Assembly (NCBI RefSeq): GCF_005937185.1
Contig: NZ_VCNI01000002.1
Span: 372,001-436,000, forward strand
Source: Flagellimonas algicola
GTDB taxonomy: Bacteria; Bacteroidota; Bacteroidia; Flavobacteriales; Flavobacteriaceae
Reading direction: 5' to 3'
Length of the DNA stretch: 64,000 bases
Numbering within the stretch: position 1 is the stretch's first letter; each line of letters begins with the position of its first letter. Under the pieces are notes generated by a model. It did not search any database, had not been told where the DNA came from, and worked only from the letters and a program-made list of their open reading frames with translations. The position numbers and the translations under genes were made by a program. Below are positions 1-8,070 of this stretch, piece by piece.

Positions 1-135
1 CGTTGGGGTACCCGCGACGTCCACAGGTGATTGCCCTAATCCCACACACTGTGCAAACACCAAGCACAGCACAAAAGCAGCAAAGTGTTTACAATTCTTA
101 ACTCTTTTTGACAAATTGATGTAATTGTTGATCAT
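1..135 (-). CDS. Secreted protein, 5' fragment, likely G8-type paralogue
   Basis: Only the first 45 codons lie in the window; the ATG is at 133-135 and the frame is open to the edge. The N-terminus reads as a basic stretch, a hydrophobic segment (residues about 18-30) and a cleavage-like GLGQ. It is followed by SPVDVAGTPT, which closely matches SAVEVAGTAT just after the signal peptide of the G8-domain protein at 945-4349. I infer a second secreted protein of the same family arranged in tandem, but the catalytic or beta-helix part is outside the window. The stop of a truncated copy cannot be excluded. Confidence 0.6.
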   Translation of the reverse strand, partial: MINNYINLSKRVKNCKHFAAFVLCLVFAQCVGLGQSPVDVAGTPT

Positions 136-225
136 CCGTTCTACTCGTTTTTACTTTCACTAATAAGTTGCTAAAAAAGACCGCCAGCTTTGTCTCTATC
201 AAGCCGGCGGTCCACACCATCCAAA

Positions 226-942
226 TCAATCAATCTTAAAATTCCAAACTGGTCCTACCGACGCAGATTGTTTGTCATCCTTAACCACAATCCGCCAATA
301 ATAGGTGCCGGAACCTTGAAGATCAACAGTTCTGATTGTTTCCGAAACACCCGCGGTCAATAAAGCCGGCGGATTGGACGTCCCGAAATATATATCATAG
401 GTAAGTGCATCGTTATCAGGATCTTCCCCCGACCATGTTAAATCTGCGGTGCCTCCAACAACCGTAGCTTCGTTGGCCGGAGAGACCAAAGTTGGTTGAT
501 AAGGGACACTATTTGTAGTTGCCTCAGGTTCCGTTACAAACTTCCATACCTCAGAAGTAGCGTTCTCCTCCGACCCCGATCTTTTGGTTATAATTCGCCA
601 ATAATAGGTCGTATTCCGTTCTAGGGTATAGACCTTTGTATTTCCGCTAACCACTTCCTGGAACACAGAGGTTGAAAAGCCATTATCCTTGGATACCTCA
701 ATTTCTTGGGTAGTCGTACCCGTATTGCTATCCGACCATCTGAATTCCAAATTAAAGTTGGTACAAATAAGATCATTGGTCGGAAACTCCAATTTTGCTG
801 CTTTAAGGGGTACCTCATTACCTGGCCCAGGCCCTGGGCCTCCGCCAGGTTCATCGTCTCCTTTAGAGCAAGAGCTGTTGAACATTATCACTGAAAAAAC
901 CACGAGGGCTAGGACCACCCTACTTTTATTTATTATTTTCAT
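226..942 (-). CDS. Lipoprotein with two fibronectin-III-like repeats
   Basis: 238 aa. A lipoprotein signal (hydrophobic residues 9-21, lipobox Cys about 25) is followed by SKGDDE and a Gly-Pro linker (about 32-41), typical of surface-anchored Bacteroidota lipoproteins. Two repeats follow, about 45-137 and 146-238. Each ends in a TYYWRI strand followed by VWxF (TTYYWRIITK and GTYYWRIVVK), the signature of Fn3-like modules. No catalytic motif is visible, so a glycan-binding or spacer role is inferred. It begins 2 bp after the stop of the G8-domain gene, so the two are almost certainly co-transcribed and may act together at the cell surface. Confidence 0.8.
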   Translation of the reverse strand: MKIINKSRVVLALVVFSVIMFNSSCSKGDDEPGGGPGPGPGNEVPLKAAKLEFPTNDLICTNFNLEFRWSDSNTGTTTQEIEVSKDNGFSTSVFQEVVSGNTKVYTLERNTTYYWRIITKRSGSEENATSEVWKFVTEPEATTNSVPYQPTLVSPANEATVVGGTADLTWSGEDPDNDALTYDIYFGTSNPPALLTAGVSETIRTVDLQGSGTYYWRIVVKDDKQSASVGPVWNFKID

Positions 943-944
943 TT

Positions 945-3900
945 TTATCTTTTGATTATTTTAAAGTTTCGTTCATGTCCTTCGCAGCCCACCTTGAGCA
1001 TATACAGACCTCTTTTTAATCCATCCGCCTTTACTAAAGCCTCACGATTTTGGATCGTATATTCCTTTTGTTGGAGCAATGTTCCGTTCATCGTATATAT
1101 TCCGACAGTAAGACTATCCATTTCGTCTGAAGGAAGACGGATGTTGAAATGGTCTAGAACAGGATTGGGGTAAATCTCGATCAATTCATATAACTCGGCC
1201 AGAAAATCCAATTGACCTTCGCAATGTTTATCCGAAGTAATTGTTACCCGGTCTCGGTGTTCCACGGGAATGGAAAAATCCCTGTTTGAATATCGTCCCA
1301 CCACTTTATCATTCACTCGAACTGTATAGGGTGCTGTCCCAGTAGCCATTTTTACCGCTACTTCATTACCTAATCCAGGTTTTGCCTTTAGTGATGAGGT
1401 TCCCGAAAGGGCAATTCCCCCGCCTATTTCTAATTCGAAACAGCGTTCGCACTCAACCGTTGTACCTATGTAGGAGATGCAGACTGAATAAGTGTTTGGA
1501 GCCAGGTTATTGAAATCCACATTGGTGGTAAATGACTGCTCCGCCCCATTAACCTTGGCCAGATATGAACCTGATTGCTGGCTCGTGATGGATATGCTTC
1601 CATTGTTTTTTCCAGCACAGGTCTCGTCCACCACATTAATGGTAAAGTTGTTGGACGGCAGATCATCAATGGGGCACCCCTCAACAGCATAAATCACTTT
1701 TCCTCCAGTGATCATTGGGTGCGTGTTCGCCGTTACAGGCAATATTTTCCCACCCAAGGAGGTTCCATAAAGTGTTTGTAATTCCTGATTGCTTTTTCCT
1801 AGAAATACATTTGGCGTACGACGTTCGGGAAAGATGTTTTCCGCATCATACCTAAGAGGGTCTAATAGATTGGCCGTGGGAACCGGTACAAAATCCGCAG
1901 CCTGTTCATCAAAATAAACTTTGGTATTGTTGAAGGGCCCAAAATTTAAGGTGATGTTGTCCGGAAGTAAGAAGTATCCGGTCATTTTCACACCAGATCC
2001 ATCAGGGTGAAGCAATGCAAAAGAATCCCCTGCATTATTTACCAGGTGCATCTGGGCATCCAACACAATATTTTTATCTGGTTTATTAAAAACGATATTG
2101 CCTTGGATGAGGATATTCCTCCAAGGTGTGGTTTTATCTATAGGAGTAGGGTCGGCAATTATCATTCTACTATTATTGCCTGGATCATTGACCTCCTCAT
2201 TGTTTACTACCCTATCTTGCCAGTCCCTGGCCCAGTTCACTTCCCGAATAAAAATGTCCGTTCCTGAATTATCAAAAGTTCCTCCGTTCACCAACACCTC
2301 TGCATTCATGGGCAAAGTCAATGCTTGTGATTCACCGTCCCACCCTACTATAGTATTATTCTCAAGGATCCAGCTACGCGTATTGTGATATTGATCCAAG
2401 TCCACACCAATGGAGTGCGGCTCCACTTCCAAAAGTCCGGGATAAGGGTTGGGTTGGGGTCGCCAAGGTGCTAAAGCTGTGGAAGCACCATACCCATATA
2501 TCTTGTTGTTCTTTAAGGTGATCTGGGCACAGTTCTCAAATTGCATTCCTGTCCTTCGGATACCCCATAACAAGGTGTTCTCAATCACCAAGTTCATCGT
2601 ATTGCGATAATTGGGAGGCATTACATTGAATTCAATGCTTTCCGGATCATTGGTTTCATGAAACTCCGTCATGATATAATCTCCACGAAATCCTTGGGCC
2701 GAAGTATATCCAATGTTATCCTTGAAGGGTTTGGGAAGAATGTACCAAACATCAAAAATCCAATTGGGATATTGCTGGGCCCTAGCTTTTACTTCGGCAT
2801 TGAGCTCGGGAAATTCCGCAGGGTCTACGTACAGGTCAATCCTGTTTTGCATCTGCGGCCGACCTTTAAGACTCTCCCAAAGTCCCTCGGTCCAATAGAT
2901 ATAAGCATGTCCACTACACCCAGAGACCACATTCCCCTCAATCGTAACTCCCGTGCCATGAACCCAAAACCCATCCCCTTGATGGGCAAAATCAGAGATT
3001 TGTTCCCTGCCATCGGTAAGACCATCGGTGCGCCCTCCCTCAATTCCCAATTCACCACCCGCTGGGCGACCTAGGTTTAAGGGTTCTGAAGTGTTGTAGG
3101 TCCTAATGGCAATGTTGCGCAAGAAAGAACCTAACTCATCCCCTGCTTCGGTACAATAGGCCGAACCAACCACTTCATAACTCACATTATTGATAAAATC
3201 CACATTGGAAGAGTGGTTTGTATAGCCCCATCCCGGGTCATTGTTGACCACACATCCCTCCACAAGTGCTTTGTTGGCATTGGTGTCCAAAGTTCTATGG
3301 AAGTGAATGGAATATCTTCCCCTCGGGTTTTTACCTTCCCCTGCTGGATACGGAACCGTAGTACTAAATCTGGGATCGGGTTGACCTTCTTCTCCTTCCT
3401 CCGGCACGGACCAATCATCCAATTCAATGGCCTTATCCGTTCTCCCAGTGTTCTCGGTTTCCACATATTTTAAAATGACATCTGAATTGTGCATGAACAT
3501 CATATGTCCCCTTGGTTTTCCAAAACCATTGGTTCCGCTAAGTACTGATACACTGGGGTTTTCTGAGGAAACAATGATGTTTCTTGTATTGTTGGACACA
3601 TGCACATCAACCATACCGGTCAATTGCGAAGGCGGCTGGTGGTTTTTAGTCAATGCGTTGATCAAGGTTATAGTGCTTCCATCAATGCCGCTGATGGTAA
3701 CCTTTTCATCACTTTGATAGTCGTTGATATCCGTTCCTGCCACCACCAGCTCATCACCCACTCTCCATCCCGTAGGCGTTGAACCAAGGGACAACTGGGT
3801 AACTCCAGAGGTAGGATGGACCGCAAGTGTGGTCCAACTAGTCTTGTCTGCCCCATGCATACGAACCGGCCCCATGAGAACCGCTCCTGGAGCGAATCGA

Positions 3901-4349
3901 TTAGGGTCTTCAGCTTGTGTGGTGCCACCCAGCCATGCAAATACCAATTTTGCGGTCACTGTTGCACCTACCTTATTGGCTTCTGTTCCAATTTCAAAAG
4001 ACCCCCCCATTTCGCTGACCAAAAACTCTGTTCTGAGTTCAGTATTCACGTCGGTGGCATATTGTAGTTTTCCGCCAGTGGCAATACGAATGGATTTGAA
4101 ATTCTGGGCGATTAAACCGTCGACAGTGACGGTCACATTGTTTGGAATCAAAACCCTTGCATTATTACCTGGAATATTGCCTCCCCAGGTTGAAACTGCG
4201 CTCCAATTACCACTTTGGGTGGCAGTGACTGTAGCCGTACCTGCCACTTCGACGGCAGACTGCCCTTGTAGGTTCCAAACGGAGGCCATCAAGACCAATA
4301 TGGCGATCAGGAATTTTAAATGATTTATTCGAAATAGTCGTTTTCTCAT
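945..4349 (-). CDS. G8-domain / right-handed beta-helix protein with T9SS C-terminal sorting signal
   Basis: 1134 aa. A signal peptide (1-30) precedes a G8-type domain (about 45-165, starting GNWSAVSTWGG and rich in Gly and Val strands). A long repetitive beta-helix region (about 250-870) has many short N-[NT]-x-I/V turns such as IEGNVVSGCSGH and ILENNTIVGW. A Cys-containing SprB-like repeat (about 905-990, DETCAGKNNGSI) follows. Residues 1057-1134 (IYPNPVLDHFNI, GLKRGLYMLKV) are a type IX secretion sorting tail. G8/beta-helix proteins include CEMIP-type glycan-active proteins; a role binding or cleaving extracellular polysaccharide is inferred, and the substrate is unknown. It is upstream of, and operonic with, the Fn3 lipoprotein. 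Confidence 0.85.
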   Translation of the reverse strand: MRKRLFRINHLKFLIAILVLMASVWNLQGQSAVEVAGTATVTATQSGNWSAVSTWGGNIPGNNARVLIPNNVTVTVDGLIAQNFKSIRIATGGKLQYATDVNTELRTEFLVSEMGGSFEIGTEANKVGATVTAKLVFAWLGGTTQAEDPNRFAPGAVLMGPVRMHGADKTSWTTLAVHPTSGVTQLSLGSTPTGWRVGDELVVAGTDINDYQSDEKVTISGIDGSTITLINALTKNHQPPSQLTGMVDVHVSNNTRNIIVSSENPSVSVLSGTNGFGKPRGHMMFMHNSDVILKYVETENTGRTDKAIELDDWSVPEEGEEGQPDPRFSTTVPYPAGEGKNPRGRYSIHFHRTLDTNANKALVEGCVVNNDPGWGYTNHSSNVDFINNVSYEVVGSAYCTEAGDELGSFLRNIAIRTYNTSEPLNLGRPAGGELGIEGGRTDGLTDGREQISDFAHQGDGFWVHGTGVTIEGNVVSGCSGHAYIYWTEGLWESLKGRPQMQNRIDLYVDPAEFPELNAEVKARAQQYPNWIFDVWYILPKPFKDNIGYTSAQGFRGDYIMTEFHETNDPESIEFNVMPPNYRNTMNLVIENTLLWGIRRTGMQFENCAQITLKNNKIYGYGASTALAPWRPQPNPYPGLLEVEPHSIGVDLDQYHNTRSWILENNTIVGWDGESQALTLPMNAEVLVNGGTFDNSGTDIFIREVNWARDWQDRVVNNEEVNDPGNNSRMIIADPTPIDKTTPWRNILIQGNIVFNKPDKNIVLDAQMHLVNNAGDSFALLHPDGSGVKMTGYFLLPDNITLNFGPFNNTKVYFDEQAADFVPVPTANLLDPLRYDAENIFPERRTPNVFLGKSNQELQTLYGTSLGGKILPVTANTHPMITGGKVIYAVEGCPIDDLPSNNFTINVVDETCAGKNNGSISITSQQSGSYLAKVNGAEQSFTTNVDFNNLAPNTYSVCISYIGTTVECERCFELEIGGGIALSGTSSLKAKPGLGNEVAVKMATGTAPYTVRVNDKVVGRYSNRDFSIPVEHRDRVTITSDKHCEGQLDFLAELYELIEIYPNPVLDHFNIRLPSDEMDSLTVGIYTMNGTLLQQKEYTIQNREALVKADGLKRGLYMLKVGCEGHERNFKIIKR

Positions 4350-4565
4350 ATCTTAATTAATATTTATAACTAACCTTATAAACACTACAAATAAGGTTTA
4401 CCCAACCCCCTAAGTATTAAATGTCGAAATCAAACGACAAGTTACTTATTAATCTTTAGTAAGTAACATAAATTATGTTAAGAAGTTAGTTTTTGAAATA
4501 ATCTTTTCCGGAACATCAGGACAGATACGTCCTATGGACTGGATTCAAGTCCGTAGCCCAATCGA
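4350..4565. other. Intergenic region upstream of the G8 gene
   Basis: 216 bp, A/T-rich, between the galM stop and the G8 start. It holds an 8-bp inverted repeat, GTTACTTA (4441-4448) and TAAGTAAC (4460-4467), and a 5-bp GGACT/AGTCC pair near 4536-4552. Either could be part of a minus-strand promoter or of a galM terminator. I see no coding potential and no clear TAnnTTTG promoter element. Confidence 0.35.
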
Positions 4566-5627
4566 TTAAGGTTCAACCCCAAATTTGTAAATGGTGGTAC
4601 TCTCAAACTGCTCACCAGGATTCAAAATTGTGGAAGGAAACTGTTTATGGTTTGGTGAATCGGGGAAGTGTTGTGTTTCCAAGCAAAGTCCTGACCGATA
4701 TTCGTAAGGCACATTATTTTTACCTACAATATCACCTTTAAGAAAATTACCAGAATAAAACTGAATCCCAGGTTCCGTTGTTAAAACTTCCAGCATTCTT
4801 CCAGAAATGGGTTCATAGACGCTAGCTATTAAATTGCACTCTCCATTGTTCTTATCCAACACAAAATTGTGATCGTATCCACCTCCATTTACCAATTGCG
4901 TATGCTCTTGGTCAATTTTATCGCCAATAGGTGCAAACTCCCGAAAATCAAAAGGTGTATCTTCCACTGAATCAAGAGTGCCAAAGGGTATTAAATTAGA
5001 ATCTACAGGTGTATAGTGCGAAGCATAAATCCTCAAATTGTGATCGAGAATATTAGTCTCGCCTCCATCCTTTAGGTTAAAGTAGGTGTGATTGGTTAAG
5101 TTAACAATCGTTGTTTTATCCGTTTCCGCCCGGTATTCGATTCTCAGTTGGTTGCTATTGTCCAAGGTGTAGGTCACCCAACATTTCATGTTGCCCGGAT
5201 AGTCTTCTTCACCATCTTTACTTAGATAAAACAAGGAAACTCCCACCTCCTTTCCTCTATTGAATACTTGGGCTTCCCAAACCTGTTTATCAAAACCTTT
5301 GACACCACCGTGCAAACTATTTCCGTTGCTGTTTTGAGGCAACTGAAACTGAGTTCCGTTGATATAGAATCTCCCCTGGTTTATCCTGTTTGCAAAACGC
5401 CCTGCTATACATCCAAAATAATCGCTTTTCTCCTCATAACCTAGGATATCATCATGACCCAGAACCACATCTTCTACCTTCCCATATCGGTCAGGAACGA
5501 ATATGTTTTTTATGATGCCTCCATAATTAAGAATTTCCACCTTCATTTCAAAGCCGTTACTCAGCTTAAAAAGCGACACTTCTTTGTTCTCCTTGGTGTG
5601 GCCAAAAGTTGATTCTTCTATAGTCAT
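4566..5627 (-). CDS. galM: Aldose 1-epimerase (galactose mutarotase)
   Basis: 353 aa from the chosen ATG at 5627; an in-frame ATG at 5696 would add 23 residues that do not look like the family. It interconverts alpha and beta anomers of galactose and other aldoses ahead of galactokinase. Family landmarks are present: GRFANRI, NSLHGG (active-site His region), LTNHTYFNL (second His) and CLETQHFPDSPN containing the catalytic Glu near the C-terminus. There is no signal peptide, so it is cytoplasmic. It lies apart from galK and galT (17017-19190) but completes the same Leloir route. Confidence 0.93.
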   Translation of the reverse strand: MTIEESTFGHTKENKEVSLFKLSNGFEMKVEILNYGGIIKNIFVPDRYGKVEDVVLGHDDILGYEEKSDYFGCIAGRFANRINQGRFYINGTQFQLPQNSNGNSLHGGVKGFDKQVWEAQVFNRGKEVGVSLFYLSKDGEEDYPGNMKCWVTYTLDNSNQLRIEYRAETDKTTIVNLTNHTYFNLKDGGETNILDHNLRIYASHYTPVDSNLIPFGTLDSVEDTPFDFREFAPIGDKIDQEHTQLVNGGGYDHNFVLDKNNGECNLIASVYEPISGRMLEVLTTEPGIQFYSGNFLKGDIVGKNNVPYEYRSGLCLETQHFPDSPNHKQFPSTILNPGEQFESTTIYKFGVEP

Positions 5628-5968
5628 TAAATTATATTGGTTAGGTTTGTTCACTTTTATTTCCAAGAATGAAAATGTCCTGGGCATTAACGCCATATCA
5701 CATTTAAATGAGACACATGCTTATTAAATCCATTACGTGAGGATGGGCAAATATAATCTTTATAATATTATATTATTAAGTTTTAATAAGAAATATTCTC
5801 AAACCCTGTCCAATATGTTCTTGCATCTAAATTCGTGCACCTGGTTATGTTAAAAACTAATTCTTGACAGCTATCTAAATTTGGTTTGACTTTATACTCC
5901 ATTATGTTAAACTTTGTCAAAAGGTAAGCCTTACGGTGAGTCCAAAAAGCCACCTTTTGGCAGGTCCT

Positions 5969-6006
<38 letters not shown>

Positions 6007-6035
6007 AAGAAAAGTTTAAGTCCCGTCCAGACCGC

Positions 6036-6066
6036 AAAACCCTTCAACAAAGTTGAAGGGTTTTTT
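6036..6066. terminator. Perfect 13-bp hairpin, bidirectional intrinsic terminator
   Basis: AAAACCCTTCAAC (6036-6048) and GTTGAAGGGTTTT (6052-6064) pair perfectly around a 3-base AAA loop, with T residues continuing to 6066. On the minus strand it lies 24 bp beyond the stop of the HTH remnant, whose terminator it probably was. A similar CCTTCAAC...GTTGAAGG hairpin occurs at 63825-63850. Confidence 0.85.
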
Positions 6067-6089
6067 GTTTTGAGATCATTTCGTTGTAG

Positions 6090-6431
6090 TTACATTCCTT
6101 TGAAAAAATCCCCCAAAGAAATACCATGTATTTTCAGTATTCTGATTAAGGTGTTGATGGTAAAATTTTCTCCCTTCTCCAAACGCCAGTAGTTTTTGCG
6201 GTGCAAGCCATTTTCAATGGTAAAAATATCATATCTGGTATACCCAGCTTTGATTCTTAGCTCCTTAATTCTACTGCTATGATTTCCCTTTCCTTTATAA
6301 AATTCGCTTCCTCCAAATTCAATTAAATCTTTCTCAAAAAGTTGGCAAAACTCAACTAATGCAATCCTTCGGTTTTCCAGATGAGCAAAAAAAGTATCGA
6401 CAGAAGCATAATTTCTAGAAGCTAACCCTGG
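6090..6431 (-). pseudogene. XRE-type helix-turn-helix regulator remnant lacking a start codon
   Basis: The minus-strand frame is open from the TGA at 6432-6434 to a TAA at 6090-6092 and encodes about 113 residues. It has no ATG, GTG or TTG except a Met just before the stop. The C-terminal part, with RIKELRIKAGYT, ENGLHRKNYWRLEKGEN and LIRILKIHGISLGDFF, is a clear Cro/C1-type HTH. The upstream part (ASVDTFFAHLENRRIALVEF) looks like genuine protein, so the gene seems to have lost its 5' end or suffered a frameshift; a T7 run near 6390 is a candidate site. A well-formed terminator follows, supporting former expression. A non-canonical start is the alternative. Confidence 0.65.
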
Positions 6432-6507
6432 TCAAGGCCGCTATTTTTACAACTTGCTACAACGTTTACGCCAATAATTCCAAAGAACTGGACTAAAACA
6501 TCAATAA

Positions 6508-7989
6508 ATGAATAGCTCAAAAAAATTATCTGTCCTTATATTATTTTGCTTGTTAAGCACAGCGGCCATTCAAGCTCAAAAAACGTATGAACCCACTTGG
6601 GAATCTCTGGATTCCAGGCCAGTTCCCGATTGGTTCCAAGATGCCAAATTTGGCATTTTTATCCACTGGGGTCCCTACTCAGTACCCGCATGGTCGCCCA
6701 AAGGAACCTATTCTGAGTGGTATCAATATTGGCTACAAAGCTCCGCCCTATTCGGCAACGGGAATTTTAAAGGAGACGAGGTTACCCAATATCACAACAA
6801 GAAATATGGAGAGGACTTTAGCTACTACCAATTTGGCAATCTTTTTAAGGCCGATTTATTTGAGCCTGACGAATGGGCACAACTTTTTGAGAAAGCCGGA
6901 GCCAAGTATATTGTATTAACCTCCAAACATCATGATGGCTACACATTATGGCCCAACGAGCAAGCCAATGATAGAGGTTTCGCATGGAACAGCATGGAAA
7001 TTGGCCCCAAAAGGGATTTGGTTGGCGAACTTTCTACGGCCATCAAAAAAACTTCCATAAAAATGGGACTTTACTATTCCCTATACGAATGGTACCACCC
7101 GTGGTGGCAAAATGCCAAGCCTCGCTTTGTAGATGAGCACTTCCTTCCCCAAATCAAAGATTTGGTGCAAAAATACGAACCGGATGTGCTGTGGGCAGAC
7201 GGAGAATGGGACATGGAAGATGACAAATGGAAGTCCAAGGAATTTCTTGCCTGGCTCTTCAATGAATCCACTGTCAAGAACTCCATTGTGATCAATGACC
7301 GTTGGGGCAAAGGGATTCGAAAAATACACGGGGGCTATTTTACCACGGAATACGAGTCCGAAGCTCCTGAATTTACCAAACCCTGGGAGGAATGCAGGGG
7401 CATGGGTTTCTCTTTTGGCTACAACCAAAATGAAGATGCCCAAGATTACAACTCCCCCAAAGCCTTGGTCTTGATGCTCGTCAACATTGTCAGTACTGGA
7501 GGGAATTTGTTGTTGGACATTGGGCCGGATGGACGCGGTTCTATTCCACCCATCATGCAGGAACGCCTTTTGAAAATAGGGAAATGGCTTAAGGTCAATG
7601 GCGAAGCCATCTATGGAACCAGGCCTTGGAAGTATTCTTTTCAATGGTCTGAAGGCATTCAAAACTACAAGCCCAAACAGCATTATTTGGGCGGAGATTT
7701 TATACTGAAACAAACAGTTGATCCTGAAGAGGGATATGCTGTCAAGGAAGCATTTTTCACACAAAACCAAGAAGCCTATTTTGCCATAGTCCCCAAATGG
7801 CCAGGTAAAGAACTGAGCATACGTGACTTTAAGCCCAACAAAGGAACCAAAGTCGTACTACTAGCCACAGGGGAAGAAGTTACTTGGAAACAATCTGGTA
7901 AGGATATGGTTCTGCTACTGCCAGAATATGATCCCAACAAGATTAAGCCCACAGATCTATATGCTTATACCTTTAGAATAACAAAATAA
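6508..7989 (+). CDS. Alpha-L-fucosidase, GH29 (first copy)
   Basis: 493 aa with a signal peptide (1-24, cleavage after AIQAQ), so exported to the periplasm or surface. It hydrolyses terminal alpha-L-fucose. GH29 landmarks are visible: FGIFIHWGPYSVPAW (about 48-62), TSKHHDGYTLW (about 138-148) and PDVLWADGEWD, in which Asp231 is the expected nucleophile. LLLDIGPDGRG marks the barrel's C-terminal part, and a short beta domain follows. First gene of a plus-strand module running to 15369, 81 bp before the NPCBM glycosidase. It is distinct from the second GH29 at 14035, which suggests different linkages or aglycones. Confidence 0.93.
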   Translation: MNSSKKLSVLILFCLLSTAAIQAQKTYEPTWESLDSRPVPDWFQDAKFGIFIHWGPYSVPAWSPKGTYSEWYQYWLQSSALFGNGNFKGDEVTQYHNKKYGEDFSYYQFGNLFKADLFEPDEWAQLFEKAGAKYIVLTSKHHDGYTLWPNEQANDRGFAWNSMEIGPKRDLVGELSTAIKKTSIKMGLYYSLYEWYHPWWQNAKPRFVDEHFLPQIKDLVQKYEPDVLWADGEWDMEDDKWKSKEFLAWLFNESTVKNSIVINDRWGKGIRKIHGGYFTTEYESEAPEFTKPWEECRGMGFSFGYNQNEDAQDYNSPKALVLMLVNIVSTGGNLLLDIGPDGRGSIPPIMQERLLKIGKWLKVNGEAIYGTRPWKYSFQWSEGIQNYKPKQHYLGGDFILKQTVDPEEGYAVKEAFFTQNQEAYFAIVPKWPGKELSIRDFKPNKGTKVVLLATGEEVTWKQSGKDMVLLLPEYDPNKIKPTDLYAYTFRITK

Positions 7990-8070
7990 GGACAAGCAAT
8001 TTTGGACCATTAATAGAATAAGGGACAAAATCCTTTAGGACCAACTTCCTATAACGCGAAAGTGGATGAG

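Noticed and set aside
3724-4323. 199-aa open frame antisense to the G8 gene
   Set aside because: A shadow of the G8 domain codons; no recognisable motif.
7081-7770. 229-aa open frame antisense to the first GH29 gene
   Set aside because: It lies entirely within the fucosidase, whose catalytic motifs are intact, and has no family resemblance.
8062-8070. GTG start extending the NPCBM protein by three residues
   Set aside because: The ATG at 8071 begins a normal signal peptide.
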